A stretch of DNA of 64,000 nt from assembly GCF_001690195.1 (NCBI RefSeq), contig NZ_LZGM01000096.1, positions 1 through 64,000 of the forward strand, written 5' to 3'. The number at the start of each line of letters is the position of its first letter. The first letter of the stretch is position 1. The position numbers and the translations under genes were made by a program. Below, one piece after another: positions 36,220 through 45,379 of this stretch. The stretch comes from Gilliamella sp. wkB108 (lineage in GTDB: Bacteria > Pseudomonadota > Gammaproteobacteria > Enterobacterales > Orbaceae). The notes below the pieces were generated by a model, which was not told the DNA's origin, did no database searches, and saw only the letters and a list, made by a program, of their open reading frames with translations.

Positions 36220-37683
36220 ATGAAGACATTAAATAGAGTTGATTTCCCCGGTGCAAAATATACTACACGTGTTGTTCAGTTTGGCGAGGGTAATTTTTTA
36301 CGCGCTTTTTTAGATTGGCAGTTAGATATCTTAAATGAGAAGACTAATCTTGATGCTGGCGTGGTTGTGGTTCGTCCTTTAAATACTGATTTTCCACCAC
36401 CTTTAAGTACCCAAGATGGCCTTTATACCACCCTCATTCGTGGATTGAATGAAAGTAATGAAGCAGTAAAAGAATTTAGGATGATTCGTTCGGTAAATAA
36501 CGAGATAAATGTTTACACTCAATATGATGAATATATGCAATTAGCTAAAGATCCTAATATTCAGTTTATCTTTTCAAATACTACCGAAGCAGGTATCAGC
36601 TATGTTGAAAGCGATCAATTAACAGACCGTCCAGCAACAAGCTATCCTGCTAAGTTAACTGCTTTTTTATATGAAAGATTTGTTCATTTTGCCGGTAGTA
36701 AAGAAAGTGGTTTGATTATTATTCCATGTGAGTTGATTGATTATAATGGTGATGCACTTAAAAAATTAGTACTTAAATATGCTCATCAGTGGAACTTGTC
36801 GGACAAGTTTATTGATTGGCTTGAAAATGATAATTTATTCTGTTCAACATTAGTCGATAGAATCGTACCAGGTTATCCGAAAGCACAAATTGAAGAGTTA
36901 CAGGCAGAACTTGGTTATAAAGATAGTTTTATTGATTCAGCTGAGTATTTCTATTTATTTGTTATTCAAGGACCACAATGGTTAGCTGAAAAACTTTGTT
37001 TAGATAAGTGCAATATGAACATCAAGATAGTTGATGATATTAAGCCATATAAAGAGCGTAAAGTAGCGATCTTAAATGGCGCTCATACTGCTTTAGTTCC
37101 AGTAGCTTATCTATCAGGTATTGATACTGTTGGCGAATCAATGAAAGATCCGCAAATTTTATCTTATATCAAAACAACTATTTTTGATGAGATTATCCCT
37201 GTTTTAGATTTACCTCATCAAGAATTAGTTGATTTTGCAGAATCAGTGATTAGCCGTTTTAAAAATCCATTTATTGAACATCAATTATTGTCGATTGCTT
37301 TAAATAGCATGACAAAATTTAAAACTCGTATTTTGCCTCAATTGATTGCTTATCAAAAAGAGCAGGGGGTTTTACCACAACATCTCGTATTCTCTTTTGC
37401 TGCATTAATCGCTTTTTATCGCGGTGTCAGAGAGGGTCAGAACTATCCATTACAAGACGACGCTATTTGGTTAACACGTTTCAATACGAGTTGGGCAAAT
37501 ATTGCTGAAGGTAAAGAAACACTATCAGCGTTAGTCCATAGTGTATTGAGTGATGAGAAACATTGGGAGCATGATTTATTAAGTATTCCTCAACTAGCAG
37601 AAACATTAACTCAATATCTATCTGTTATCACCGAAAAAGGTATGCGACAGGCAATGAAACAATGTGTGACCAATAGTAAATAA
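36220..37683 (+). CDS. uxaB: Tagaturonate reductase (altronate oxidoreductase)
   Basis: 487 residues against 483 in E. coli. A polyol dehydrogenase-type fold with [20 protein letters not shown] at the N-terminus, [33 protein letters not shown] and a helical C-terminal domain. Tagaturonate, not fructuronate, is indicated because the partner dehydratase is UxaA. It reduces D-tagaturonate to D-altronate with NADH. 50 bp after uxaC. Confidence 0.95.
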   Translation: MKTLNRVDFPGAKYTTRVVQFGEGNFLRAFLDWQLDILNEKTNLDAGVVVVRPLNTDFPPPLSTQDGLYTTLIRGLNESNEAVKEFRMIRSVNNEINVYTQYDEYMQLAKDPNIQFIFSNTTEAGISYVESDQLTDRPATSYPAKLTAFLYERFVHFAGSKESGLIIIPCELIDYNGDALKKLVLKYAHQWNLSDKFIDWLENDNLFCSTLVDRIVPGYPKAQIEELQAELGYKDSFIDSAEYFYLFVIQGPQWLAEKLCLDKCNMNIKIVDDIKPYKERKVAILNGAHTALVPVAYLSGIDTVGESMKDPQILSYIKTTIFDEIIPVLDLPHQELVDFAESVISRFKNPFIEHQLLSIALNSMTKFKTRILPQLIAYQKEQGVLPQHLVFSFAALIAFYRGVREGQNYPLQDDAIWLTRFNTSWANIAEGKETLSALVHSVLSDEKHWEHDLLSIPQLAETLTQYLSVITEKGMRQAMKQCVTNSK

Positions 37684-37684
37684 A

Positions 37685-39196
37685 ATGAGCAATACAATGG
37701 TAAAATTTATAAAAATAAATAATAAAGATAATGTCGGCGTGGCATTATCTGACTTAGAAGCACATGAAGCAGATATTGTGATCGATGGAAAAACCATTGA
37801 TTTACAACAACCTATCAAGCAAGGTCATAAATTTGCCCTTACTGATATTAATCAAAATGAAAATGTTATTAAATATGGTTTACCAATCGGACATGCTACT
37901 TGTCTGATAAAAGCGGGTGAACATATCCATTCACAAAATTTAAAAACCAATTTAAATGATATTGATGATTATAAATATCAACCTGATTTGTCCCAAAATA
38001 CGTTACTACATGAAATAGCCGATAAAGAAGTACAAATTTATCGTCGAAAAAATGGTGAAGTAGGGATTCGTAATGAGCTTTGGATAATACCTACCGTTAC
38101 TTGTATAAATGGTATTGCTCAGCAGATTGTTAAGCAGTTTTGTCAGGAACTGAATAATCAATTAGATATTGATGGCATTACCGTATTAGAACATCCTTAT
38201 GGGTGTTCTCAATTAGGACAAGATCATAAAAATACTAAAGTGATACTACAAGATTTAGTTAAACATCCTAATGCAGGTGCTGTGCTAGTTATTGGTCTAG
38301 GTTGCGAAAATAACCAAGTTTCAGAATTTAAAGAAGACTTAGGTGAATATGACGAATCCAGAGTTAGATTTATTGTCGCTCAACAAGAAACCGATGAGGT
38401 TGAATCAGCGTTAGTTCATTTAAGAGAACTCTACGCTATTATGAAACAAGATAAACGCGAACTTGGTCACTTAAGTGAATTGAAATTTGGTCTTGAGTGT
38501 GGTGGTTCTGACGGTTTTTCTGGCATAACCGCTAACCCAATGTTAGGGCTATTTTCCGATTATGTTATTTCACATGGTGGTACCAGTGTTTTAACTGAAG
38601 TACCCGAAATGTTTGGCGCAGAGAATATTTTAATGTCGCACTGTGTTGATGAATCAACTTTCGATAAAACGGTGCATATGATTAATGATTTTAAACAATA
38701 CTTCATTTCAAATAATCAACCAATTTATGAAAATCCCTCACCGGGTAATAAAGCGGGTGGTATTACTACACTAGAAGAAAAGTCATTGGGTTGTACTCAA
38801 AAAGCAGGTGGAAGCGAAGTTGTCGATGTACTTAAGTACGGTCAAAGGTTAACTACTCCTGGGCTTAATCTACTGAGCGCACCAGGTAATGATGCAGTTG
38901 CAACCGGCGCTTTATCCGCTGCCGGTTGCCATATGGTGTTATTTACAACAGGAAGAGGGACGCCGTATGGTGGTATTGTTCCTACAGTTAAAATTGCGAC
39001 CAATACGCAATTAGCCGAGAAAAAAATTAATTGGATTGATTTTAATGCTGGCAAACTTATCCAAGGTGTGTCAATGCAATCATTATTGACCGAATTTATT
39101 TCCCAAATTGTTCTTATTGCTAACGGAATGAAAACATGCAATGAAAAAAATAATTTCAAGAATTTAGCCATTTTAAAAAGTGGCGTAACCCTCTAA
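37685..39196 (+). CDS. uxaA: Altronate dehydratase
   Basis: 503 residues, colinear with E. coli UxaA (495): the N-terminal SAF-like part (GHKFALTDINQNENVIKYGL), the cysteine-rich iron-binding part (EHPYGCSQLGQDHKNT, LGCENNQV, LECGGSDGFSGITANPMLG, LGCTQKAGG) and a C-terminal FTTGRGTPYGGIVPTVKIATN. It dehydrates D-altronate to 2-keto-3-deoxygluconate. It starts one base after uxaB, so translation is coupled; an ATG four codons further in is an alternative start closer to the E. coli N-terminus. Confidence 0.96.
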   Translation: MSNTMVKFIKINNKDNVGVALSDLEAHEADIVIDGKTIDLQQPIKQGHKFALTDINQNENVIKYGLPIGHATCLIKAGEHIHSQNLKTNLNDIDDYKYQPDLSQNTLLHEIADKEVQIYRRKNGEVGIRNELWIIPTVTCINGIAQQIVKQFCQELNNQLDIDGITVLEHPYGCSQLGQDHKNTKVILQDLVKHPNAGAVLVIGLGCENNQVSEFKEDLGEYDESRVRFIVAQQETDEVESALVHLRELYAIMKQDKRELGHLSELKFGLECGGSDGFSGITANPMLGLFSDYVISHGGTSVLTEVPEMFGAENILMSHCVDESTFDKTVHMINDFKQYFISNNQPIYENPSPGNKAGGITTLEEKSLGCTQKAGGSEVVDVLKYGQRLTTPGLNLLSAPGNDAVATGALSAAGCHMVLFTTGRGTPYGGIVPTVKIATNTQLAEKKINWIDFNAGKLIQGVSMQSLLTEFISQIVLIANGMKTCNEKNNFKNLAILKSGVTL

Positions 39197-39228
39197 GAAT
39201 AAATTAATTATTCATTAGTTAATCATGT

Positions 39229-39270
39229 CATTAAGTCCTTTGGGCTTAATGCATAGGGGATCGTTTTTTT
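39229..39270 (+). terminator. Terminator-like hairpin between uxaA and the transporter
   Basis: CATTAAGTCC and GGGCTTAATG form a 10-bp stem (one G-T pair) with a TTT loop. A run of seven Ts begins 12 bases after the stem. The gap makes it a poor classical terminator; partial termination could set lower expression of the downstream genes. Confidence 0.45.
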
Positions 39271-39293
39271 TACAAATAATATAGGTAATATTT

Positions 39294-40814
39294 ATGAACG
39301 AAAATAAAGAGAGAAAAATTACATGGTTAGTAAGATTCTCATATGGGAGTGGTAATTTAATTGGTAGTGGTGCATTAGCAATTAGTGGTGCATGGTTACT
39401 CTATTTTTATACTACTTTTTGTGGGTTGTCGGTTGTACAAGCAGCGTTAATTTTTTCAATCGCTACATATTTAGATGTGATTCTTAATCCATTAATGGGA
39501 TTTATTACTGATAATTTCTATCAAACTAAGATAGGTAGACGTTTTGGGAGACGCCGATTTTTCATTCTTATAGGTATTCCATTAATGATTATTTATCCGA
39601 TGCTTTGGATTAATGGCATGGGATTTTGGTACTACCTGATCACATATATTTTATTTGAAATCATCTATACCAGTATTATGATCCCTTTTAATACGTTACC
39701 TGTCGAGATGACCTCTAACTTTTCACAACGTACTTATTTGACTGGTTCAAAAGCAATGTTTGGTAAAGTTGCTAATTTTTTAGGTGCGGCCATTCCTGGT
39801 TTGTTCTTCTATTTTTATAGTAAAGAATCAGCTACTCCATTCCTGTTAACCGGTATTACTTACGCATCTATTATGATGTTAGCGTTAATTTTACTTTATT
39901 GTAATAGCTGGGAAAAACCAAGAGAAGAAGTTAAAGATGAATCTGTGCATAGCTTTTGGGAAGCTTTGCAAAAACTGTTTATTGATATTTTATCAACATT
40001 TCGTATTAAAACGTTCAGAACCCATTTAGGCATGTATCTATTTGGTTTTGGTGCGGAATGGTTATTTACGGCTGTTTTCACTTATTTCATAGTATTTAGT
40101 TTGGGTGAACCACGATCTTTCGTTGCTGAAATGAATTCACTTAGCAGTATTTGTCAGTTAGTTTCAACAGCCTTTTTCATGATGTACTGTGCGAAAAAAG
40201 GCTTCAAAAAGCCATTTATTATTGCACTGTTAATCGTTATCTCTTCGATGATTGGTTATGTTGGTATTTACTACTTAAATCTTCCTCATATTACTTGGAT
40301 TGTCATTGGTATAACTATCTGGTTCGGTTTAGGAACAGGTGGTGTTTATTATATTCCATGGAGTGTCTACGTTTTCCTTGCTGATGTGGATGAAGTTGTT
40401 ACCAACAGGCGTCGTGAAGGTGTTTATGCCGGAGCAATGACTATGGCAGGTAAATTAGTTCGAGCTTCTATTGTGTTTGTTCTTGGTATGATTCTAAGTG
40501 CTTACGGTTTTGAGTCAAAATCCCATGTTCAACCACAAAGTGCGGTAAATGCAATAAATGGCATTATTCTTTATGGTGTTGTTGGTATGGCTCTTATTGG
40601 CGCTTTCTTTGCATGGCGAATGAAACTCGATCATTCTACGCATTCTGTGATTATTAATGAAGTCGCACGAATTCGTGAAGGTGGGAAAATGGAAGATGTC
40701 ACACCTGAAACGAAAAAAATTGTGGAAGAGCTATCCGGTATTGCTTATGAAAAATGTTTCGGTAATAACAATATAGGTTTCAAAGCAAAAAGTTCTGCAA
40801 CAGAACCAAAATAA
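39294..40814 (+). CDS. GPH-family sugar transporter, probable oligogalacturonide importer
   Basis: 506 residues, about 12 membrane segments. Glycoside-pentoside-hexuronide:cation symporter signatures: ITWLVRFSYGSGNLIGSGAL at the N-terminus and DVILNPLMGFITDNFYQTKIGRRFGRRR after TM2. The long cytoplasmic tail is not a IIA-like domain. In Erwinia, TogT of this family carries oligogalacturonides. The adjacent uxaCBA and intracellular GH28 genes make the same substrate likely here, but the sequence alone does not prove it. It lies 97 bp past uxaA, behind a terminator-like hairpin. Confidence 0.82.
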   Translation: MNENKERKITWLVRFSYGSGNLIGSGALAISGAWLLYFYTTFCGLSVVQAALIFSIATYLDVILNPLMGFITDNFYQTKIGRRFGRRRFFILIGIPLMIIYPMLWINGMGFWYYLITYILFEIIYTSIMIPFNTLPVEMTSNFSQRTYLTGSKAMFGKVANFLGAAIPGLFFYFYSKESATPFLLTGITYASIMMLALILLYCNSWEKPREEVKDESVHSFWEALQKLFIDILSTFRIKTFRTHLGMYLFGFGAEWLFTAVFTYFIVFSLGEPRSFVAEMNSLSSICQLVSTAFFMMYCAKKGFKKPFIIALLIVISSMIGYVGIYYLNLPHITWIVIGITIWFGLGTGGVYYIPWSVYVFLADVDEVVTNRRREGVYAGAMTMAGKLVRASIVFVLGMILSAYGFESKSHVQPQSAVNAINGIILYGVVGMALIGAFFAWRMKLDHSTHSVIINEVARIREGGKMEDVTPETKKIVEELSGIAYEKCFGNNNIGFKAKSSATEPK

Positions 40815-40870
40815 TTGAGTTATTTATCAGGATAAGTAAAAACTAAATCCTGTTATTAGTAAAGTAAGTA

Positions 40871-40900
40871 GCGAGCTATATCAAATACGATATAGTTCGC
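40871..40900. other. Inverted repeat before the GH28 gene
   Basis: GCGAGCTATATC and GATATAGTTCGC form a 12-bp stem (one G-T pair) with a 6-base loop; no U-tract follows. It sits between the transporter stop and the GH28 ribosome binding site. It may be an mRNA processing or stabilising element or an operator. Confidence 0.5.
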
Positions 40901-40925
40901 GTAATTAAATTTGAAGGACAGAATA

Positions 40926-42251
40926 ATGAATACTGTATCAGTAGTAGATTTTGGCGCAATAGGTGACGGAAAATCTATTAATACATTAGCATTTGAAAAA
41001 GCGATACAACATATTGAAAAATTAGGTGGCGGAACCGTTGTTGTTCCAGTTGGTACTTATTATACCGGTGCAATTAAATTATGTAGCCATTTAACCATGA
41101 TTATTGAGTCAGGCGCGACATTATTATTTTCTGACGATGCCAAAGATTATCCAATTGTAAATTCTCGTTGGGAAGGGGTAAAGCAAGATGTGTATATGCC
41201 ATGTCTTTACGGGCAGAACATTGAAAATGTAACCATTACAGGTGGTGGTAAAATTGATGGTAACGGTCAAAAATGGTGGCATATATTCCGTAATGATCGT
41301 AGTAATCTTAAGTACCCAAGACCTTATCTTATTGGTTTTGATTTTTGTGAACGTGTGACGATTGAACGGGTATTTTTAACTCAGTCACCGAGTTGGACGG
41401 TTCACCCAATGGAATCTAATAATGTTGTTGTTGATAATGTGTCAATTCTTAATCCTGCTGATTCACCTAATACCGACGGCATTAATCCAGAATCATGCCG
41501 TAATGTGCGGATCTCAAATTGTTATATCGATGTAGGTGATGATTGTATTGCGATAAAAGCTGGTACAGAAGAAACCGCTGAAAAAAGTCCATGTGAAAAT
41601 ATCCTAATTACTAATTGTAATATGATTCATGGTCATGGCGCGGTGGTTCTGGGTAGTGAAATGAGCGGTTGTATTCGCAATGTAACTATTACTAACTGTG
41701 TTTTCCAAAAAACCGATCGAGGCGTTAGATTCAAAACTCGTCGCGGAAGGGGGGGAACCATTTCTGATATTACTTTTAGTAATATCGTCATGGATGAAGT
41801 GCTATCTGCATTTGTTATGAACTATTACTATTACTGTGGCCCTAAAGGTAACGATCCAATTGTTTGGAATAAAGATCCATTACCGGTAAATGATGCAACG
41901 CCAGCATGTCATAATATTAGTTTCTCAAATATTATTGCTAAAAATGTTCGTGCTTATGCAGGCTTTTTATATGGATTACCTGAATCACCTATTTCCAATA
42001 TTACTTTTGATAATATTCGTGTATCAATGCAACTTAATGCACAAGCTGGTGAAGTAGACATGTTTAAAGGTGTCGAGCCAGAAGCAGGTAAAGGATTTTT
42101 TATCGAGAATGCAAACAGCATTTTATTTAATAATGTGATTGTGGATAATGTAGTGAGTGATCCATTGTGTATTAAAAATAGTACGGATGTGCATGTTACT
42201 CAGTCATTTGTAAAACAAAATGGTAAGTTATTCAGTCTTATGGTTGATTAA
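40926..42251 (+). CDS. GH28 polygalacturonase, cytoplasmic
   Basis: 441 residues; start at 40926 with GAAGGA 7 bp upstream. A right-handed beta-helix enzyme with all four GH28 motifs: NTDG (Asp184), GDDC (Asp205, Asp206), GHG (His237) and RFK (268-270). There is no signal peptide (MNTVSVVDFGAIGDG), so it should act inside the cell on imported oligogalacturonides, most likely removing galacturonate units. Last gene of the uxaC operon, followed by a perfect terminator. Exo- versus endo-action cannot be told from sequence, but a cytoplasmic site argues for exo. Confidence 0.9.
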   Translation: MNTVSVVDFGAIGDGKSINTLAFEKAIQHIEKLGGGTVVVPVGTYYTGAIKLCSHLTMIIESGATLLFSDDAKDYPIVNSRWEGVKQDVYMPCLYGQNIENVTITGGGKIDGNGQKWWHIFRNDRSNLKYPRPYLIGFDFCERVTIERVFLTQSPSWTVHPMESNNVVVDNVSILNPADSPNTDGINPESCRNVRISNCYIDVGDDCIAIKAGTEETAEKSPCENILITNCNMIHGHGAVVLGSEMSGCIRNVTITNCVFQKTDRGVRFKTRRGRGGTISDITFSNIVMDEVLSAFVMNYYYYCGPKGNDPIVWNKDPLPVNDATPACHNISFSNIIAKNVRAYAGFLYGLPESPISNITFDNIRVSMQLNAQAGEVDMFKGVEPEAGKGFFIENANSILFNNVIVDNVVSDPLCIKNSTDVHVTQSFVKQNGKLFSLMVD

Positions 42252-42261
42252 TTATGCTAGA

Positions 42262-42289
42262 AATAACCGCTATTGAGCGGTTATTTTTT
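42262..42289 (+). terminator. Terminator of the uxaC-GH28 operon
   Basis: AATAACCGCT and AGCGGTTATT form a perfect 10-bp stem with an ATTG loop and a run of Ts, 10 bp past the GH28 stop. Confidence 0.9.
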
Positions 42290-42865
42290 GTATCGTTTCA
42301 ATTTAAAAGCGCTTTATCCTAACTAGTGTTTATTTTCAATAATTGGTTTTAGATTAAATGGGTAATTAGTTTTATTGGTCTAGTGTTGCTATAGGTTAAA
42401 GTAATTTATACCGCTTTTATCAAAAAAGTTATTCTGCTACACCCTATTAAAGATAATTCAATTGCGCAATTTATTACCCTCCCAAACAAGTAATACACCA
42501 TAAATAAACAATACAACATACTTTTCCCATGAAAAGCGCTAATCCATGCCATAAATAGGCATTGCTAGCACAATTTCAAATCATAGCTATTATCTCATTG
42601 TGTTGTTACTCATCTTTTTTTTATTCGAAAACCATTTCACAGTAATTCTACCGAGCTGTGGTTTCTTATTATCTTACTTGTTGTTAACAAAAAGTTGCTA
42701 AAGAATAAGTCATTTCCATTTTGCTAATAAGGCCACATTGATGATGGAGAAAAAGCTATTTAAATAAGTAATGGTCTGTTTAGTTGTGGTAGGGATAATT
42801 TTTCTGTCTTTTTTATAAGTTTTACATATTTAAAGGTGTGTTACCGCTTCTTGGTAAAAAATAAT

Positions 42866-42881
42866 TTTGATGTTGATCACA
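42866..42881. promoter_or_regulatory. CRP-like site before the permease gene
   Basis: TTTGA-TGTTGA-TCACA matches TGTGA-N6-TCACA at 9 of 10 half-site positions. It lies 79 bp before the start codon, suggesting catabolite control of the operon. Confidence 0.5.
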
Positions 42882-42959
42882 TTTATCCAATAAACCTTTT
42901 AAAGCTAAATTTTTAGCTATTCATACTCGTTTTGTGCTTCACTCTATATAGGATAAATT

Positions 42960-44216
42960 ATGACTACAACATTTTATAAAAAACCAACTTACTGGTTCGC
43001 TTCCTGTTATAGTTTTATGTATTATGCAGCAGGTAGTTTTGTTTTTTCTTTTTATGCAATTTGGCTTAGTAAGGAGATTGGTTTAACCGCAAAACAGACA
43101 GGTATTATTTATTCTTTCAATTATTTTATCTCACTTATCATTATGATCATTTATGGTGTTTATCAAGACAAGTTGGTTCTTAAAAAGCATCTTATTTGGT
43201 TTCAAAGTATTATCATTACGTTAGCTGCACCAGCTTTGATTTATGTTTATGAACCATTATTGCGACATAATTTCTATTTTGGTGTGATTTTTGGTAGTTT
43301 CTTTTTAGGTTTTGGTTGGGTTGCTGGAATGGGCTTAATTGATTCTTATTGTGAAAAAATTAGTCGAGCTTTTGGTTTTGAGTTTGGACAATGTCGGACT
43401 TGGGGATGTATTGCTTATGCGGTTGGTACCTTTATTGCCGGTATTCTGATCAGTCTTAACCCGCATCTTAACTTTTGGGCCGCGTCGATTGTTGGTATCT
43501 GTTTTATGATCCTCAATCTGAATTTCAAACCCGATTTAAGTCAATCATCAGATGTTATTTTTCAGAAAAAAGATAAACTTAGTTTTAATGAGATTTTGAT
43601 GGTGTTTACACTCAAAAAGTTTTGGATTTTTGTTATTTATGTATTAGGTACTTATAGTCTTTACAATATTTATGATCAGCAGTTATTCCCAGTTTATTTC
43701 ACTCAACAATTTGCAGACGTTAATGATGGTTATCGTCTATACGGTATTTTAAATTCATTTCAAGTATTTTTAGAAGCAGCAGTCATGTTTTGTGTCCCAT
43801 TCGTAGTTAATCGCGTGGGTGCTAAAAATGCGTTGATTTTTGCCGCCTTTATTTCTGCTTCACGTATTTTCTTAACCGGACATGTTAATAGTATTGCAAT
43901 TATTTCTGTTATTAAATTAATGCACTGCTTGGAGATCTCCACTATTTTGGTGTCTGTCTTTAAATATATCGATATTAATTTCAATGCACGTTTATCAGCA
44001 ACTGTATTTTTAATTGGTTATCAAGTGGCGGGTTCTGTTGGTGTTATTTTGTTCTCAACATATGTAGGTCAGATTTACGATACCGACGGTCCGGCGACAA
44101 CATTTAATAACTTAGGTCTTGTCGTATTAGGATTTATGATTTTTGCGATTATTTTCTTAAGTCGTGATAGGAAATCTACAAAACAAGTTGAAATTAAGCA
44201 AGAGATAACAAATTAA
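42960..44216 (+). CDS. LacY/CscB-type oligosaccharide:H+ symporter
   Basis: 418 residues, 12 membrane segments, matching the layout of LacY (417) and CscB (415). Shared landmarks: KPTYWFASCYSFMYYAAGSF with a long TM1, the loop DKLVLKKHLIW after TM2, the LacY-like FEFGQCRTWGCIAYA in place of FEFGRARMFGCVGWA, and ILNSFQVFLEAAVMF with the acidic residue of TM10. It should import a di- or oligosaccharide with protons. In LacY the Arg144 position follows FEFGRA; here RTWG keeps an Arg one residue off, so the substrate may differ from lactose. First gene of an operon with GH172 and a LacI-family regulator. Confidence 0.85.
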   Translation: MTTTFYKKPTYWFASCYSFMYYAAGSFVFSFYAIWLSKEIGLTAKQTGIIYSFNYFISLIIMIIYGVYQDKLVLKKHLIWFQSIIITLAAPALIYVYEPLLRHNFYFGVIFGSFFLGFGWVAGMGLIDSYCEKISRAFGFEFGQCRTWGCIAYAVGTFIAGILISLNPHLNFWAASIVGICFMILNLNFKPDLSQSSDVIFQKKDKLSFNEILMVFTLKKFWIFVIYVLGTYSLYNIYDQQLFPVYFTQQFADVNDGYRLYGILNSFQVFLEAAVMFCVPFVVNRVGAKNALIFAAFISASRIFLTGHVNSIAIISVIKLMHCLEISTILVSVFKYIDINFNARLSATVFLIGYQVAGSVGVILFSTYVGQIYDTDGPATTFNNLGLVVLGFMIFAIIFLSRDRKSTKQVEIKQEITN

Positions 44217-44245
44217 GTTTAAACAATTAATATTAAGGATTGAGT

Positions 44246-45364
44246 ATGAGTATTTTTAATTCTGTTACTGAGTTTCATTTTGAACAAACAAGGACTATTT
44301 CACCAGAAAATATGACTGGTGAAAAAGGTAAATCTTGTATGAAGGCAAGTGTACTAGGTCCAAGTAGAAAAGGGCAGGGGTTTATTTCTATACCTGCAGG
44401 GGAAAAGGTAACAATAGCTGAAATTACAGGTCCTGCTGAAATTCGTCATATGTGGTTTACATTAACTGATAGAACGCATCGAGGTAGCTTTGTGTTGAGG
44501 GATGTTGTGTTACGTATCTATTGGGATGATGAAGAAACCCCGTCAGTTGAAAGCCCGATTGGTGACTTTTTTTGTAATGGTTTTGGTGCAAGATGCGATA
44601 TTAATTCAATGCCGATTGTAGTTAATCCAACAGGTGGGTTTAACTGTTATTTTAAAATGCCATTCAATAAGAAAGCGAGAATTGAGATCACCAATGAGCA
44701 TGAAGCCGATTTACAACATTTCTTCTTTACTATTAATTATGCTTTAATGCCTAAGCCATTTGCTAATCCGCTCTATTTCCATGCACAATGGCGTAGACAA
44801 CGGGTTACTAATATTGCGCAAGATTATGTGTTGTTAGATAACGTTGAAGGTTTTGGTTATTATGTCGGTACTTACCTGGCTCTTACTGCATTAGAGCGTT
44901 ATTGGTGGGGAGAAGGTGAATTTAAGTTCTATCTTGATGGCGATAGTGATTATCCAACCCAACATTCGACAGGATCTGAAGACTATTTTGGTGGCGCATG
45001 GGCTTTTCATAATCGTGATAGTCAAGGACGTCCGTCTGCTAAATGTTTCCAGACTTTATTTATGGGATATCCTTATCAAACTAAACGAGATCATACACGT
45101 GACTTTTTCCAAACTGGGGATGCTAACCCTGTTCATGGTTTTGGTGATGATGCGTTACCGATGCATGGTTTATATCGTTGGCATTTGCCTGATCCGATTG
45201 CATTTCATCAAAATATTAAACTTGCATTTCAACAAATTGGTAATGATGATATAAGATTATATGAACGTTGTGATGATATTGCGAGTGTTGCATATTGGTA
45301 TCAGAATCCAACAGTAAATCATTATCCACCGTTTCCTAATAAACAACAACGAACTCCGCGTTAA
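44246..45364 (+). CDS. GH172 (DUF2961) glycoside hydrolase
   Basis: 372 residues; start at 44246 with AAGGA upstream. The DUF2961 pattern is complete: TGPAEIRHMWFTLTDR (~61-76), IGDFFCNGFG (105-114), a jelly-roll core, YWWGEGEFKFYLDGD (219-233), GSEDYFGGAW (243-252) and GLYRWHLPDPIAFH. This family was recently made GH172; characterised bacterial members cleave alpha-D-fructofuranosides, including difructose anhydride, and some act on arabinofuranosides (from memory). There is no signal peptide, so the substrate arrives through the adjacent permease. The acidic residues in GEGE and GSEDYF are the likely catalytic region. Enzyme class confident; exact substrate not. Confidence 0.85.
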   Translation: MSIFNSVTEFHFEQTRTISPENMTGEKGKSCMKASVLGPSRKGQGFISIPAGEKVTIAEITGPAEIRHMWFTLTDRTHRGSFVLRDVVLRIYWDDEETPSVESPIGDFFCNGFGARCDINSMPIVVNPTGGFNCYFKMPFNKKARIEITNEHEADLQHFFFTINYALMPKPFANPLYFHAQWRRQRVTNIAQDYVLLDNVEGFGYYVGTYLALTALERYWWGEGEFKFYLDGDSDYPTQHSTGSEDYFGGAWAFHNRDSQGRPSAKCFQTLFMGYPYQTKRDHTRDFFQTGDANPVHGFGDDALPMHGLYRWHLPDPIAFHQNIKLAFQQIGNDDIRLYERCDDIASVAYWYQNPTVNHYPPFPNKQQRTPR

Positions 45365-45379
45365 CAAAAGGTATTATTT

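Larger units (their letters stand above)
42252..42959. other. Intergenic region before the permease-GH172 operon
   Basis: 708 bp. It holds the GH28 terminator (42262-42289), a CRP-like site (42866-42881), a TTACC/GGTAA dyad (42841-42857) and two copies of AAAAGCGCT (42305-42313 and 42532-42540), the first inside a perfect AAAGCGCTTT palindrome. These could be operators for the LacI-family gene at 45380, but they are far from the start codon. Confidence 0.5.

Noticed and set aside
39229-39270. Complete operon break between uxaA and the transporter
   Set aside because: The T-run starts 12 bases after the stem, too far for an efficient intrinsic terminator, and the genes form one functional set.
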